Assembly: GCF_008831285.2 (NCBI RefSeq)
Contig: NC_045146.1
Location: forward strand, 19,399,149 to 19,463,148
Length of the DNA stretch: 64,000 bases
Direction of reading: 5' to 3'
Source of the DNA: Nymphaea colorata
Lineage: Eukaryota > Streptophyta > Magnoliopsida > Nymphaeales > Nymphaeaceae
In this document: piece by piece, positions 12,501-26,300 of the stretch
Layout of the letters: every line of letters starts with the position of its first letter
Numbering within the stretch: the first letter of the stretch is position 1
The notes under the pieces: model-generated
Seen by the model: the letters and a program-made list of their open reading frames with translations, nothing else
Told to the model about the DNA's origin: nothing
The model's database searches: none
Made by a program: the position numbers and the translations under genes

Positions 12501-15500
12501 TACCAGATTGAATCAAATTGAGATTTAAGGAAAAAAAATACAATAGCAAAGGAACAAAGAAGAAAGAAATTTTATGGGCAGGACAACTGTGGGAATTGGA
12601 TTCAAGTCCAGAAAATTCACTTATTTGGGTGGAAAAAAAAAAGGGAAATGTTGATCAATGAGCTAGACAACATTATTAACCTACGCAGTACAGCCACACC
12701 CCTCAAGCAGAATGAAAATGACAATAACATATTTTGCAATGAAGAAAGAGGTACATTGAGAAACATGCACATGTTTTGAGAGCAAACAGCCAACAAAGCA
12801 TCTAGCATTCTAGTTATTATCTGATTACTAGCAAACCAAATACAGAAGCCAAGGCGGTGACAACACAACTTTTTACCTCTACTTCCATTTTCTCGCTGGA
12901 GAAAGCAAGATGGCTGAGGGTAATAATAGCTGTTTCGCTTACTGCTTCAGACTGCCCACCAGCATCCATTACATCCTTCTCTGTGACGAGCATCCCTTTT
13001 AATGCCACTGGAAACTTCATACCAAGGTTACAACTGAGAATTTAAAACAAGAAACTAAATTAGTAGCCATAAGATTACATGTAAACTGATTAGAGTAGAT
13101 GCAAATTCATGCCATATTTTGACCACATTCAATAAGAAATTAATTACCTTTGCAACTTATGAGAGCTCAAATGTTGCCATAATCTTAAAAATAAAACCTC
13201 CTAGAAAGCAGAAAAAAAAATGGAATCCAGAGTAGAGACTGAGATAACTATCTAAAACTGGTCACTTGAATGAGTTACCCAGCAACAAAATCAACTAAAG
13301 GTAAGTAAACTAACAAAAATAACACAATGACATATTCACGTCAGATGCATTCATAAAGAAAGAAGAATGAAAATCAAGTAACCAAGTTTTTCATGGATAT
13401 GAAATGAACGTCAGAGCATTGTTATATGAAGAGAAAGAGCTAAATGATTTTAATTTCTATCATGGCTCGGATAGTGATGCTGACTCAGTCACTCAAACAT
13501 CAACTAAAACACCCCCTAATTAAAATTTACAACACTATCAGAGCCAGAAATAATACAATGACACATTCACAATGACACATTCATGTCAGATGTATGCATA
13601 AAGAAAGAAGAAAGAAGATCAAGTTACAAAATTTTTCATGGATATGAGATGAACTTCAGAGCATTGTTACATGAAGAGAAAGAGCTAAATGATTTTAATT
13701 TCTGTCATATCTCGGATAAAATGCTGACTCAAAACGTCAACTAAGACCCTTACAACAATATCAGACAAATTATTGCAACAATTCTGCATCCAAGCAACAA
13801 TAAATTAAAAAAAAAACATCTAACTGTACCGATATTTGTAGGGAATGCACCGCTGTTAGTCCACTTAGACAGTGGGATTCACTTTCAAACACATTGGTAA
13901 TTAGATGTTATTCACTGGAGAAAATATATGAAATGACCTCAATCTCAATTATAACCATACACATGGTTTTTATGCTTCCACCATGAGAGAAGGATTATGA
14001 GTGCCAATTCACCTTTCTTTTTATTTTTATGTGGGGGGAGAGAGAGAGAGAGAAAGGGAGAGAGAGAGAGAGAGAGAGAAAGAGACTGCGCATTCTGCAC
14101 TAATCGAGTACGCAAGCTAATAATTCCAGCAACATATTTAGGGGCATCTGATGACTAATAAGCTTACAAACTTACCATATATCCTGAAAAAGCTGCTCAT
14201 GACCATCCCATGTTTGAAAAAGCAAACCCAAATGTCTGGCTAAATGCATTCTTACTCGAAAATCAGAATCTTGGAGCATTGCAAACAATTTATCAACCAT
14301 ACCCTGATTCAATTTACAAAGCAGTGTCATTGTTCTAGTTTGAATTTGAAAATAGGCAATTCAGACAGCTCAAAGATGGCAGGCACCATAGACCATGTTA
14401 ACAACCCCAAAAAATAAACCAAACCTCAGCTGTGCATGGATCAAGACAAATGAAGTAGCATATGCAATCAATCAGCCTGACACGAAGAGGCCACTCATAA
14501 AATTCAATGTCCACCACCCTACTAAGCAATTCCCCAAGATTCGCATAATTCTGGCAAGCCAAGTGTTAAGTACATTGTTAGTCCTCAAAAAATAGCAGCT
14601 TGTCCACTCAAATACAACTGTAGCAGATCAACCTTGAAGCAAATATATAACATTCCAAGCAAAACAATGACACCTATAAAGTTAACAGACCAAGATTACG
14701 AGCAATGCCTGTGAAGTCAATAGCAAATTACATGATTTAATATGGAAATTCAGTTAAGATTGCAAGGTGATGCCAAGGCAATAGCTCAATAGAGTGGCCC
14801 AATCAGGGGCTAGGCAGAAGAGAGAAAAAAAAGCTAAGAAGAAGGGAAAAGGGTAAGAAGGTAAAGCAAGAAGAAGAGGCAGGATAAGGGTAGTGGAGAT
14901 CTGCCTTTCTGACCAACATATCAGATTCAAAAAATAATAATTGTAGCATGTTTTAGGACAAATTTTCAAAGAAGAAAAATATTTCCTTTTGTGGACTGCC
15001 CAGACTGCTGGGGTAGACCCACTTTTGACAAATAACAAGAAATTTGTGTATCCTCTACTGCCAGAATGTATATTTACTACAAGTTCGGCTGTCATATATT
15101 TCTATCTTCAAGATACAAGCAAATCCTTTAACTACTTTATAACACAAGTAAACATCCCATAACACATGCAATGGTCCATGCTTCACAAAATACCTGAAAC
15201 CAACAGAGATAAGAACAATCAAATCAAACATAAATAAGTAACAAGTGACCATCCCAAAGACCAACATGACCAGTTATAGAAGTTAAACAACAGTTCATAG
15301 TTAGGCAAGGATAGCATAATTGGCTTCAAAAGACATAACAGGCTGATGGCAAGCACAAAGCAGATGTCATCACATGTCTTGGGAAAACAAAATGCAAGAT
15401 GATGAATGATGAATCAGCATATACTGTGATACAAATCCAAAAAAGGGGGGGAAAAGATGGGTGAGAAATGGACAAAGACTAAAACAAAATGCTAATTAAA

Positions 15501-17387
15501 ACTAGGAAAAGAACTTGAGCCTTTTCACACGTAAAACATTGTGTCAGCTGCCATACCTGCTCTGGTGACCTTCCCTTTTCATGGTGAGAAGAATTTTCCT
15601 TTGATTTATGGCATGATAAGGCTACCAAAGACTCCAAAAATGCATGGATGGCAGTCAAACAACCAGAAGAAGCAAATTCCAGGCCCTCAGACATGTTCAT
15701 TGAGTCCTTTATCAAATTTACCTAGAGAATTAAGATAATCAGTTGCCATCCACAATCACTCAATACAATTTCAGGAAATGAAGACCATTTGTTCAAATCC
15801 ACAACTTTCAGTACAATAAAAATTTGAGCGTTGGTGATTCATATAAACATGATGCCATGGGAGTTTCAGCATATCCACTTGCCATGTCTGCAGGGTCTCT
15901 GGTTGGAAGACAAGAAAACGCTTTGCCTAGCTGGTAAAGCACACTTTCACATACCTGTAAAAGAAGAAGATTTCATCAGCAAGAATTTATATGCAATAAC
16001 ATAGTCATTCATGAAAAATGATGAACCCTGTAACCTTCAAAACATTTAGCAAAATGATGAGAATAATTATAGATCAGAATATCATTTAGCATGTTGAATT
16101 TCATGAAAGGGAAATATTTAAGGTTTCATGGTGCAAACATTCACAAGAACATTCAAGGGACACGTACTTGAATAAGGCTGAGAACAGAGAGATCCTGAAA
16201 CCAATTAGGGGGCGTTTGGATGACATCTCCTCTAACCCAGTTTTGTAAAAACTAGGTTTTATGAAAACCAAGTTTTTTAGTAAGTTTTAGAAACTTTTTT
16301 TTTTTGGGTGACACATCCAAAACCTGGTTTTTGAATAACCTAATGGGGACCAGGTTTTTCACTCCCTTTTATAAAACCAGCTTTTGTCAAAACTGGGTTT
16401 TCTTCAAGCCCAGTTTCGATGACACCCAAACACTCAAAAAACCTGGTTTTGAAGTGTCACCCAAACACCCCTTTAATAAAAAATGTGATGTGCCAAAGAA
16501 AAGAGCTTAGATGCATTTGTAGAAAATTAACTCCTTCAATACTTTGATACCTCATAGAAAGTATAGTGCTGCAAACTTTACAAACGGAGCATGTGAATTT
16601 TTAAAAAATTACCAGAACTTGTTCAACTCATGATAAATTCCTTTTCCACCGAAGAATCTCAAGAACTTAACTCAGATGCTCTATGAATCCATCACTACAG
16701 CTCAAGCAACAATGATAATAATGATCAAGTAATGTCAGGCATCAGGTCTAGGCCATTAGATGTCTTCATAGAGATGCAGAGCAAACGAAAATAAAGGAAA
16801 ATGATAATGACACCTCTGGATCAGTTTCTTTTTTCATAATACTGGACATGATCTCCCAAGTAAGATCAGGCAGAACCAGGAAGAAGTTTGATATAGATGA
16901 CACCATTTCAACCTTCAACTGTTTAAAGCAAGAAAATCTGCCTAACCACACCGAGCTTGTAGCAAACAAGTCTCCATCTCTCGCATCATTGTCAGCATCC
17001 AATTCTATGTCAACTATTCGCATTTGAGTGGAACAATTCTCTGAGTATGTTGAAGAAAGGATAGACCCTGACATATATTCTTCAGATTCCTCTTTGCTGG
17101 TAAATATAGAGAGCTCCTCAAAAATCTTTTTCATCCCAACTAAAATCATCTCAGCAAGGGATTTCACACGGCTAAAATGTTCCTCACTGAATGAATTTCT
17201 CTCCTTTGAAATGAGAAGAAGCGGAGAAGCAGTCAAACTTCTAAGAGCTGTCACAGCTGAAGATGGTGTATCAGGTAGAGAACTACAAATCTGACAGAAG
17301 TTCGTCTCAAGAATTGAAAATGCTTGTCTTAAAAGCTTTTCTAGATGCAAAAGCATCTCTTTAATGAAACATGATTTCCCTCCTTGC
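6815..17387 (-). CDS. ATM: ATM exons 21-31
   Basis: Exons on the minus strand: 16814-17387, 15883-15954, 15557-15721, 14425-14550, 14176-14303, 12877-13033, 12427-12473, 12282-12345, 11997-12071, 10458-10577 and 6815-7000. Exon 21 (574 bp) is the largest and includes an acidic run [13 protein letters not shown] that aligns with the acidic stretch of plant ATM. Later landmarks are [55 protein letters not shown] and [14 protein letters not shown], all in family order. Exon 22 ends ATG|GCAAGT, a third GC donor. Exon 31 ends in phase 0 with KKQM before GTTAGG. The next exon is not visible in the remaining 6.8 kb. Confidence 0.92.
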
Positions 17388-20300
17388 CTGCCAATAGAAA
17401 GAGATAAACAGAGAAGAGTAAATGTAAACATGAATAAGCTATAAAAATAAAATAACCTAATCCATGTACTCTAGCCATTGACATCCGACCTATGACAAAA
17501 AAGATTCATTTGCTTCCAAGTTATGTGTTACTGCAACGAGTAATAATTGATTAAGGAATCCAAGATGCATGTTATCCCATGGTTCACAAGCGATATAATT
17601 TCATGAGTTACGAAAAAAAAAACAATAAAAACAGAAGAAAACATGCAGAAGTGAAGAGCATAAAAAAAAAAAAAACTTGCAATGGAAGCATTAATATGAA
17701 TGAAAAATTTATATCCGATATTTATGCAAGATCTAGATGTGATCAAATATTTCCAGACCTCAACAAGATCCCATTGAAGGATCGCCACTATACAAGATAA
17801 TAGAATTACATGCCTAAATTCTGTCTTGTTAGACAGGAAGAAGGCCCACTTGTTTTGCTCAATTCCAATGGGACAGGCAACAACTCAATCAATACTCAAT
17901 AGCAAAAACCTTTGCTTCTTTTCTTGATTGAGGCTGTCTTCTTGGTTCCACTTGGTACTTGGACCTATTTAGGCTTGTGTAACACTCGTCTTGCGCAGGT
18001 GAGCCAGATCGGGTCTAGACCCGGACCCGAACCCGTTGGCGTGAAGAAGCCTGACGCGAGAGCCCTCCTCCCTCGACTTTCCCTGTTCTCCTTCGTTGTG
18101 CTCCTGGGGTTATCCGTGCCAGCGCAGAGAAGAAGTGGCGGTGGGTGGTGGCGGTGGCTGGACCGGCGGCGGCGGCGGCTGCGTGGGTAAGCTTCCTCTC
18201 CCGCCCTCTCTGTCTGCTTCTTCTCCTCCCTCCCACGCTGCTTCTCCCTCCTTCGACAGCACCCCCCCCCCCTGCCGCATGTTCTCTTCCTCTCCCTCTC
18301 TGCTAAAGCTCCCTCCTCACCCCGTCCGTCTCCCCTTCACCATTTCTCCCATTGCCCCGCTCGATTTCCCTTTCCTTTGCCGTTTTACTTTTTACCCGAA
18401 CCCTCCCTCTTTCGTTGTCTCCCCTCCTGTCAGCGCCCTTTTCCCTCTTTTGTTTTAGCTTTTCCCACTACTACCGTGAGTCTCTCCTACTGGCAGATTC
18501 TGTTTTTGAACTTCTTTTGGTCGATTGTTGACTCACGTATGGCTTTTGGGTTGGTTTGCAGCTAGGGGACTTGTCTTTCCCCTCATAACAGTGAATAGGA
18601 GGCTTGGGAGGTGTTGACGACAGTGGATTTTTTTGGCTGTTTGAAGATCGATTGAACGCTTGAGGTGGCTGTCGAAGGCGTTACAGCAGTTTGGACGCTT
18701 GTTTTGGGGTGAGCGATACCTAATCAAGCTCAAATTAATGAATATTATCTACTAAAGCATGTATAATTATTGTTTAAGCATGCTAGACTCATGATTTGAT
18801 GTTTTGGATAGCTTTTTAGCGACGTTATTTAGGGGAAAGTTTATGACTATTGGTGAGAAGAACAAGAATCCATGCGTATATCTCTCTCTTTAGCATGAGT
18901 TGTTGATTTTTGAAGCTTTTGGAAAACATGGCAGACTTAGTAATGTTGTGGAGAAGCATAGGACCGTCTTTGGGAACGCTTGGGGCACCTTGGTCGACGT
19001 GGGTGGTATTTGTTGGTAGGAAGGGGGTGTGCATATTGGGAAGACGCCTCAACTAAAAGGAAAGTTAATGAGAAATGTGTTAAGGATGGATTGATCGAAG
19101 CATTGGGTTTTGAAGTTGGGTGGCAACGGTAAGTAGTTGCGAAGTGGCCTATTGGAGGGCTTGTAGGTCGACACTACCCGTCGACACCTTCTTGAGGCAA
19201 TGACATGCGCCTCAATGATGTTGTTTTATGTTTGTTTGGATCGTAAGGTATCTGGTAGAAATCTTACTTTGTGGTTAGGTTTGCAGGTACACCGGGCACG
19301 TCCCGTCGACCTTGAGCGACCAGATTCAAAGCTCGAGGCATTTTGAAGAGTTTTGAGGGCGCGCAACAGGTATGGCGGCATTCCAGGCAAATCCCTACCT
19401 GGCCAAATGTGTGAATGTGTGTTCCTAGGGTCATGGGATTCTAGGATTTGTGATGTGAACTAATTGATTGTTTTGAGATTGAATGTGTATATGCATGTAC
19501 ATGAATTGATATATCATATGAAGGGTTTTGAAAGGCTATTAGTGATTGTTTTGAAAATGTTACGCTTTTGCATGTGCATGCTAGAATTGATAACTGTTTA
19601 GGATAGATGAGGTGGGGTATCGAGTCGAGTGTCTCCTCGACCCCAATTATGCATTAGAAAGCATCCTAGAATGACAATTGTCTAGGACAGATACGAGCCA
19701 ATCACGGATCGAGACTACTCTCCGTGGTTTGGCTATGTTTTGAAAGGTGTGATTGATTGGCTAAGTTTTGAAAGGTGTGATTGATGTGTGTGATTGTGAA
19801 TGATTTGTCATGTGACAAGTTCTGTTTTGGAAAGCTATTAGAAGCTTGTTTTGAAAACTGTTACGCATTTGCATGTGCATGCTAGAATTGATAACTGCTT
19901 AGGACAGATGAGGTGGGGTATCGAGTCGAGTGTCTCCTCGACCCCGATTGTGCATTAGAGAGCATCATAGAATGATAATTGCATACGACAGATACGAGCC
20001 ATCACGGATCGAGACTACTCTCCGGGATTTGGCCATGTTTTGAAAGATCTGATTGATGTGTTTGATAAGATGTTATGAATGTGAATGTTGTGAATTGTTG
20101 CATATGTATTGCCGTGGGCAATAATGCAATTGATTGGAATTGGAGGGTAGTTGTACTCGTATTGTATGACGGCTAGCTATGACCGTTAATGTTATGTGTA
20201 GACCTCGTGGGGAGGCAATTGGAGGTGTGGGTGCACTCGTGAAGTGTACCAACCTCATGAGCTAGCCGGTCATTCTGTGATTGTGCAATTATAATGATAA

Positions 20301-23300
20301 GAATGAAAGAATAAGAGATGAGAGGCCAGTGGGATGTGGCTATGTGTTTGGGAGTTGTCCCGCCTTCGCCACTGGTCTCGCCTGTTCGGAGCGCAGGCGG
20401 TGCAAGGCCCCAGGGTACTGTTGTGTGACGTGCTTGGAGCGTGGGCTCCCGCCTTCCCAACCTGGGTGTCCTAGGGAAGGCTGAGTATCTCTTCGTGGAA
20501 TTCACACATCTATGGATGAGTGCTCTACCGCTGCAGCGGATGGATGGATCCATACTGTTCTGGGCCACCACGGAGGTTGTCTCTCGGCTATGGGCCGCCC
20601 GCGGTGTGCACGTGCCTGTGTTTGCACCCACAGAAACTGTCAATTCACTAAAGCTAATGAAAATGAATGTACCTGATTGAAATGTGTGTGAACGAATGTA
20701 TGTGATTGATGGGCATGTGAATGCTATGATTGAAATGAAATGTTTAAGCATGCCTTGCATGTGATTGAGATTGTGTTTCTGTAGCCCTTGAGTGGTCTTT
20801 CATGTCGTGGTATATGTTAGGGGTTTTCTTGGCAAATGATGTGTCTATGCCCTGACACGACATGACGATAAATTGTTTTTATGATTGTCCTTAGATTTGA
20901 GCCCTACCTAAGAAGGTTTGAGATTTTCCTGGCTTGTTGCCGTACTGCGAAGGTTGAACCTTCATTTGCTTTCTTTTTTCAGGTTTTGGCATACCAGGGG
21001 CAGCAGGTTGAGCAGATGGCTTCACTCACGTCCTACTGGGGAGGTTTTGGGTTTTGTTTGTATAGTACCGGCGTGTCTTGCTTCGTTTGTATTGATGTCT
21101 TATTTTGTTAGGCATCAATGTTAGGATTTTGAGGCATTTTTGTCATGTATAGGGATGTGATTTTGTATGAAATTGACGTTGTTCTATAAATGAAAGTTCG
21201 CCCCATTGTTTTGAATTGCTTGGCTCATTTCTTTTGAACTGTTGTGTAGTCACACCTCGATGTTTGATGTCTAAAAAAAAAAAATATGGTTGAGTGTCAA
21301 AAGGTCGAGGTGTGACAGCTTGTGTAGCAGTAGGGAAATCTCTGTAGAAGACTTTGTTGCCACTCTAAGTTACAGATTGTACTAACAAAAGTCAGAGAAA
21401 CTGTTTCCAGTAAGGGTCGAAAAATTCGTCGTATCCAGACACTGGATCAGTGCACTAGCATAGGTAGCATTTTTTCTATCCCCTTGGTACACTGCCAAGC
21501 TTTTCTGCTAGCCGCAGGAGCACAAACCAAATCCACTTTCGCAGCTGAACCAAGTGCAGTTCCATGGGAGTGGTGGTTGTTGTTCTTTCAGGTAGGGTCA
21601 ACGTAACAGTTGGTCTTCTTTGTTGCATAGACATGGCTGAGCAAGACTGACACACTGAACTCTCTAATCCAGTTAATAAGGCCCACTAATCTGAACCTTA
21701 ATTGGATTCCATATCTAGGCAGCTTATCACAAACAGCACCTTACACCAAATTGAACTGTCAGGAGGAGGGGTGAGGAGTTGGCCGCTGTTGATCACCCTT
21801 TGTAACACGTATGGAGCATCTTTTTGTCCATGAGAGAATAAACAGGCCTACTTGCTTTACCTGGTTTGCATCCTTATTTTCATTCCACCTCTTCTTTGTC
21901 TTTCTCAAACTACAGAGAAAGTTATGTTTTATCTTCTTTCAAGAAAAAATGATTTTCTTAAAAGAATAAAAAAACATCATTGAAAACTAAAATAATAAAA
22001 GCATCCAAAAAAAGGAAATCAGTAAAATAAAGGTTAAAAAGGAAATCAATAAAACAAAGGTAGTGAAATACATATGCACAAACTGCAACCAGCAGGTGGG
22101 CGCCACCCTAAAGCAGAATTATGGAGTCCCAAAAAGTAAAGTGGACACTTCAATATAGTCCAATATCTGATCTCTCTGATATATCCCCTCACTCCCACAG
22201 AATATAAAATTTCAGTGTGTACACTCCTTAAATTTCACAAAAAAAAACATCCAAGTCACTCAAACTTGATCTACAAATCAAGGTATGCCCATATGTGCTA
22301 ACTGTTGAATACTTAATTTCTTCCAATAGAAAAATTTTATGTCAACAACGTATACAATAATACATTGAAATAGAAAATAAAAAAAGGCTCATACCCCACA
22401 ATCAACGAACCATAGACAACATTTGAGAGAAGTGCACATAATGAAAAAAGGTCGGACAGAGACAATTGCTGAATCTCAAGGCTTCTATTCAGAGTCCTTA
22501 GAAGTGAATCTTCCATTTCCAGTAAAAGGGGCTGCCTAACAGAAACAGGGAGGTGTAGACTTGAATTCCAACAATGGATTTGCACCTGGTTCAGAAAAGT
22601 GTTTTGTCATGTGAAAGTACTAGAAGCATAACAATGTTAGGCAACACAAAAAACATTCAAAAATGTCACCTCATTAGAAGTGTGCAGCTTAAGCTCACCA
22701 AGAGCCTCCACTGAGCATTCTAAGGAATTTAGATCACTGATGGATGCATGCTCTTCTGCTGCTTGCTGTAATTAAAGACATATAGAACTACCTTTTAGCT
22801 CAACCTATGTCCACCCTAAAACATGGAACTTAAATCAAGAGGCAAGCATTTAATGGACAAGTACCTGCATCCAGTCATCGAGAACAGGCTCCACATTATT
22901 CTTACAGGTATTCAATTGTGCTGATGAAGGAGACGGGAACAGCTCATGAGCAGCACAGATAGAAAACACCGCAGCTGAGAAAAGCTTCAGATTTCGCTGG
23001 TTTAGCAGCAACCCTTCCTACATAAAGAAATAAACTAGCTGCCATATATACAAACATCTTAAATAACGATGAAAATTAACTGTAAAAAGTATTCAAAAGA
23101 AAAGCCATCTTAAGAGGGTTTGGTTTATATTCCTTGTTAAAGTTGTAATTACACATAGATGTTTTTTTCTCTCATTTGCACTTTTCTTTCATTTGTATAT
23201 TCAATTGTTTCTGTATTTTTCTTTTTCTGTATCTCTTCCTTTTTTGTATTTTTATTTTTTTGTTATTGTTCCCAATGAAGTCTCATCTGAACCAGTCGTT

Positions 23301-26300
23301 GGGCTCTCCACCAGCTATATTTCTAGCCATTGGAGATCCGAACAGCCTTCACTCTTCTCTTATATATTGTAAGTCATTTCTTTGTATTGTGTTTCTCTTT
23401 GAGAGCAATTTGCTGAATATAATTGAGAGTTTTTCCTGATTCAGCCTGAGTCTTTCTGAGTAGTGACTATTGAATATATATAGATTTGCATTTATCTTGT
23501 GCTTATTTGGAGAGCCTTCTTGCATTTGGTGTTAGAGATATAGATTTGAATCTGTATCTGATTTCCTTTACATTCTTTCTCAATTTAATACAGAAGTAAA
23601 CTGCACGTTACTCGAGAAACTTAGTTGCTCACCCATGGTCATAAAAACTCCTAGTAAATACCCTACCAATACCACTTGGGTCTATACATGCTTCTGTTTG
23701 TTCAGAGATCTCATGTCCATAGAGTATGAACCACGACTCTGTGTCTTACAGCCCAAGACAGAAAACCTCCTCGGTGCTTTATTTGTATCCTTTGTCACCA
23801 GAAACACAAGCAAACAAATGAAATTATTTAAATCATTCATTCCAAAAGGTTCTTGCAGTCTAACCTTCAAATCTAACAACTTAAATACTCCTCTTAAAAG
23901 GCTTTCCCTCAATAACAGAGTATCTCGAGAGTTACCCTGCAATCAAAAAGCAAACCATCAGACTAAAATTTGAAAATAAACTAGGAAAAACAAGATCATG
24001 GAACTCATAAGACAAGCAACTTACCATCTAACATGAAGCACAATTTTTATACTTCAATATTCACCTCTTATCTTGAGCTAATGACCACAGACTACCTAGA
24101 CCCTCCCCACATCTTTACACCTCAACCCTCTCACCTTTTACCTCTTAGAGAAAGTGGGATGATGGAGTAAACAGCCACAACTCCTTAACATTTTAAGTTG
24201 GTTAAGCTGGTGAGGTGCCAAAACATCACCAGTATACATGTGTGCTAGATTCAACGTGACATATAGCAGCCTGAGGTTCGGGCTGTAACTGATGACTTGT
24301 GCACAAGGACATTAGCAACTTGAGGTGCCAATTTATTAGCTGTTAATGTATGCATATTGCACCGAACAGTTTAAGGCATCCATTCAATCGTTAAACACAT
24401 ACATAGTAATTTGAAGCAGCTCAAGAAACACTTAGCTGCTTGACATAAAGCCACTTGGATGTGGGATCCAGATGACTGAGGGCACACTTACCTCCTCAAG
24501 GTGACAAGCAACTGTTCTAAGTTATTTGACCTAGCAATTTTTCTTCTATTAGAACTTGGTCTTCTTTCTAATAGCTCCCATAACACTTAGATGAAGAAGC
24601 ATTTCAATTTTACATTGTCAAAATAGACCAAGTTACATACCAAAGGGAGTACATTATACATGCACATGCACAAACACATGTCACATGCGCATTGGCAATG
24701 GTGGTAGTTGTGCTTGTTTTGTGACGTCACATATATATGTATGCTTTGTCTATTTAAATATGTTTATCTTAGTGGGCTACAACTAATTCCTCCAGTATGG
24801 AATTCTCTTAGTAGGCTAGAACCAACTTCCTCTTTGCCTCGGACAGAACTTAAAAAAAGAGATTCAGGGACTAGATAGTCATTGAATTACGAGATGCCAG
24901 TCTGTGCCCCTTCAAGGGTTGATTAGCTGTTACAATATTAAACAGACGTCATACATTAAAAGCACTGCCACTTGGAGTCGGAGTTCACATTCTGAAGGAA
25001 AGATAACATCCTTCTATCACCTCATGGAACAAAGGAAAAATAAGAAAGCCCGGTTCTGTTCTATTGACTGGAAAGAGAACAACACTTATAAATATACAAA
25101 CATATACACGGCCAATGCAATATAACATATCCAGGTTTCAAATATAAACTCTTCAAAAACAATCTTCAACAATTAAAATCTAAAAAGGAAAAAGAACATT
25201 AAGAGTGAAAATTATAAAAGGGAAGAGGCAAGATACCAAAACAATTTTGACGGTTTGCACTACTTATTTAAGTCTATTCATGAAGCATTTCCTAGCAACC
25301 AAAATACTACTCCATGTTGGCAAAAGATGTGCATTAAAAGGGACATGTCTACAGGACATGATCTGTTGCTCATATCTTTCCTTCAGGTTCTATCAAATAT
25401 TTTGTTTTCTTTTCACCAACAATTGAAAATGAACAATAACTTGTTATTGTGGAGCCCAAGATCTGACCACTTTCAGCTTGGTTACAGTCAACCATGTGCA
25501 ATCAGGGTCTCCTACTCTGAAGTACATGACTTTCATATGTGCCTGGGACTGCCAACTCTTATTCACTGAATCTTCAAAAGCATTCATAAATTTACCAGAA
25601 ATGGAAGGCAGGGGTTCCTTGTTTTTTTACAGATGAGTAAAATTAGTGTTGCTATCCCAAATGCTTCAGCAACGTCCTACAAGCAATAGATATTTATATC
25701 CATTATAGATTTTCTTCACTTAGCTTTCCAGGTTTAATAATGGCAATGCCACAGGAAGACCAGCCAACAAACTGGGTTCCCAGAGTGTTGACAAGGGAGG
25801 ATTCTGACTCAAAAGATAGATAAAGCATTCCATTCCAAAGTCCAAACAAGTAGTAAAATCAAATTGCGGGAAATCAAAGAAAAACAAAAACAACAAAAAT
25901 AGTTGAAAAGCCGAAGACCTGATATCCTGATCGAGAAAAATAACAAATGATGAAGTAGAGAGAACTCCTGTGACAACATCAGATAAGAAGGTTCTTTGTT
26001 AGAGGAAAAACTTCACCAGAGGATAGCTGAATCTAGGACAATTAAAATCCAAAACAAAGAAAGAAGCACTCAAAGTAGTGGCACATACGGAGAGGGCAAA
26101 TGCTTAAATATCCGAAGATCCCACACATCTTGAGGCACCAGAAATCCTTGCACTAGATTCTGTGGAAATATTTGATGAGAACAAAATACTCCAACCATCA
26201 GTTGATTTATAGAAATTCATTTTTCTCAGTGTCTGGAATGAAAGAAAGCATAAATATAAAATATTTAACACTGTTATGTGAAAATGCCCTCCAGAAAGAA

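Noticed and set aside
16304-16510. 68-residue frame similar to one at 47962-48159
   Set aside because: The similarity arises because both are copies of one Tourist-like MITE, not a protein family.
20173-20760. 195-residue minus-strand frame in solo LTR 1
   Set aside because: The matching region of LTR 2 is shifted and broken, so it is not conserved; no known domain.
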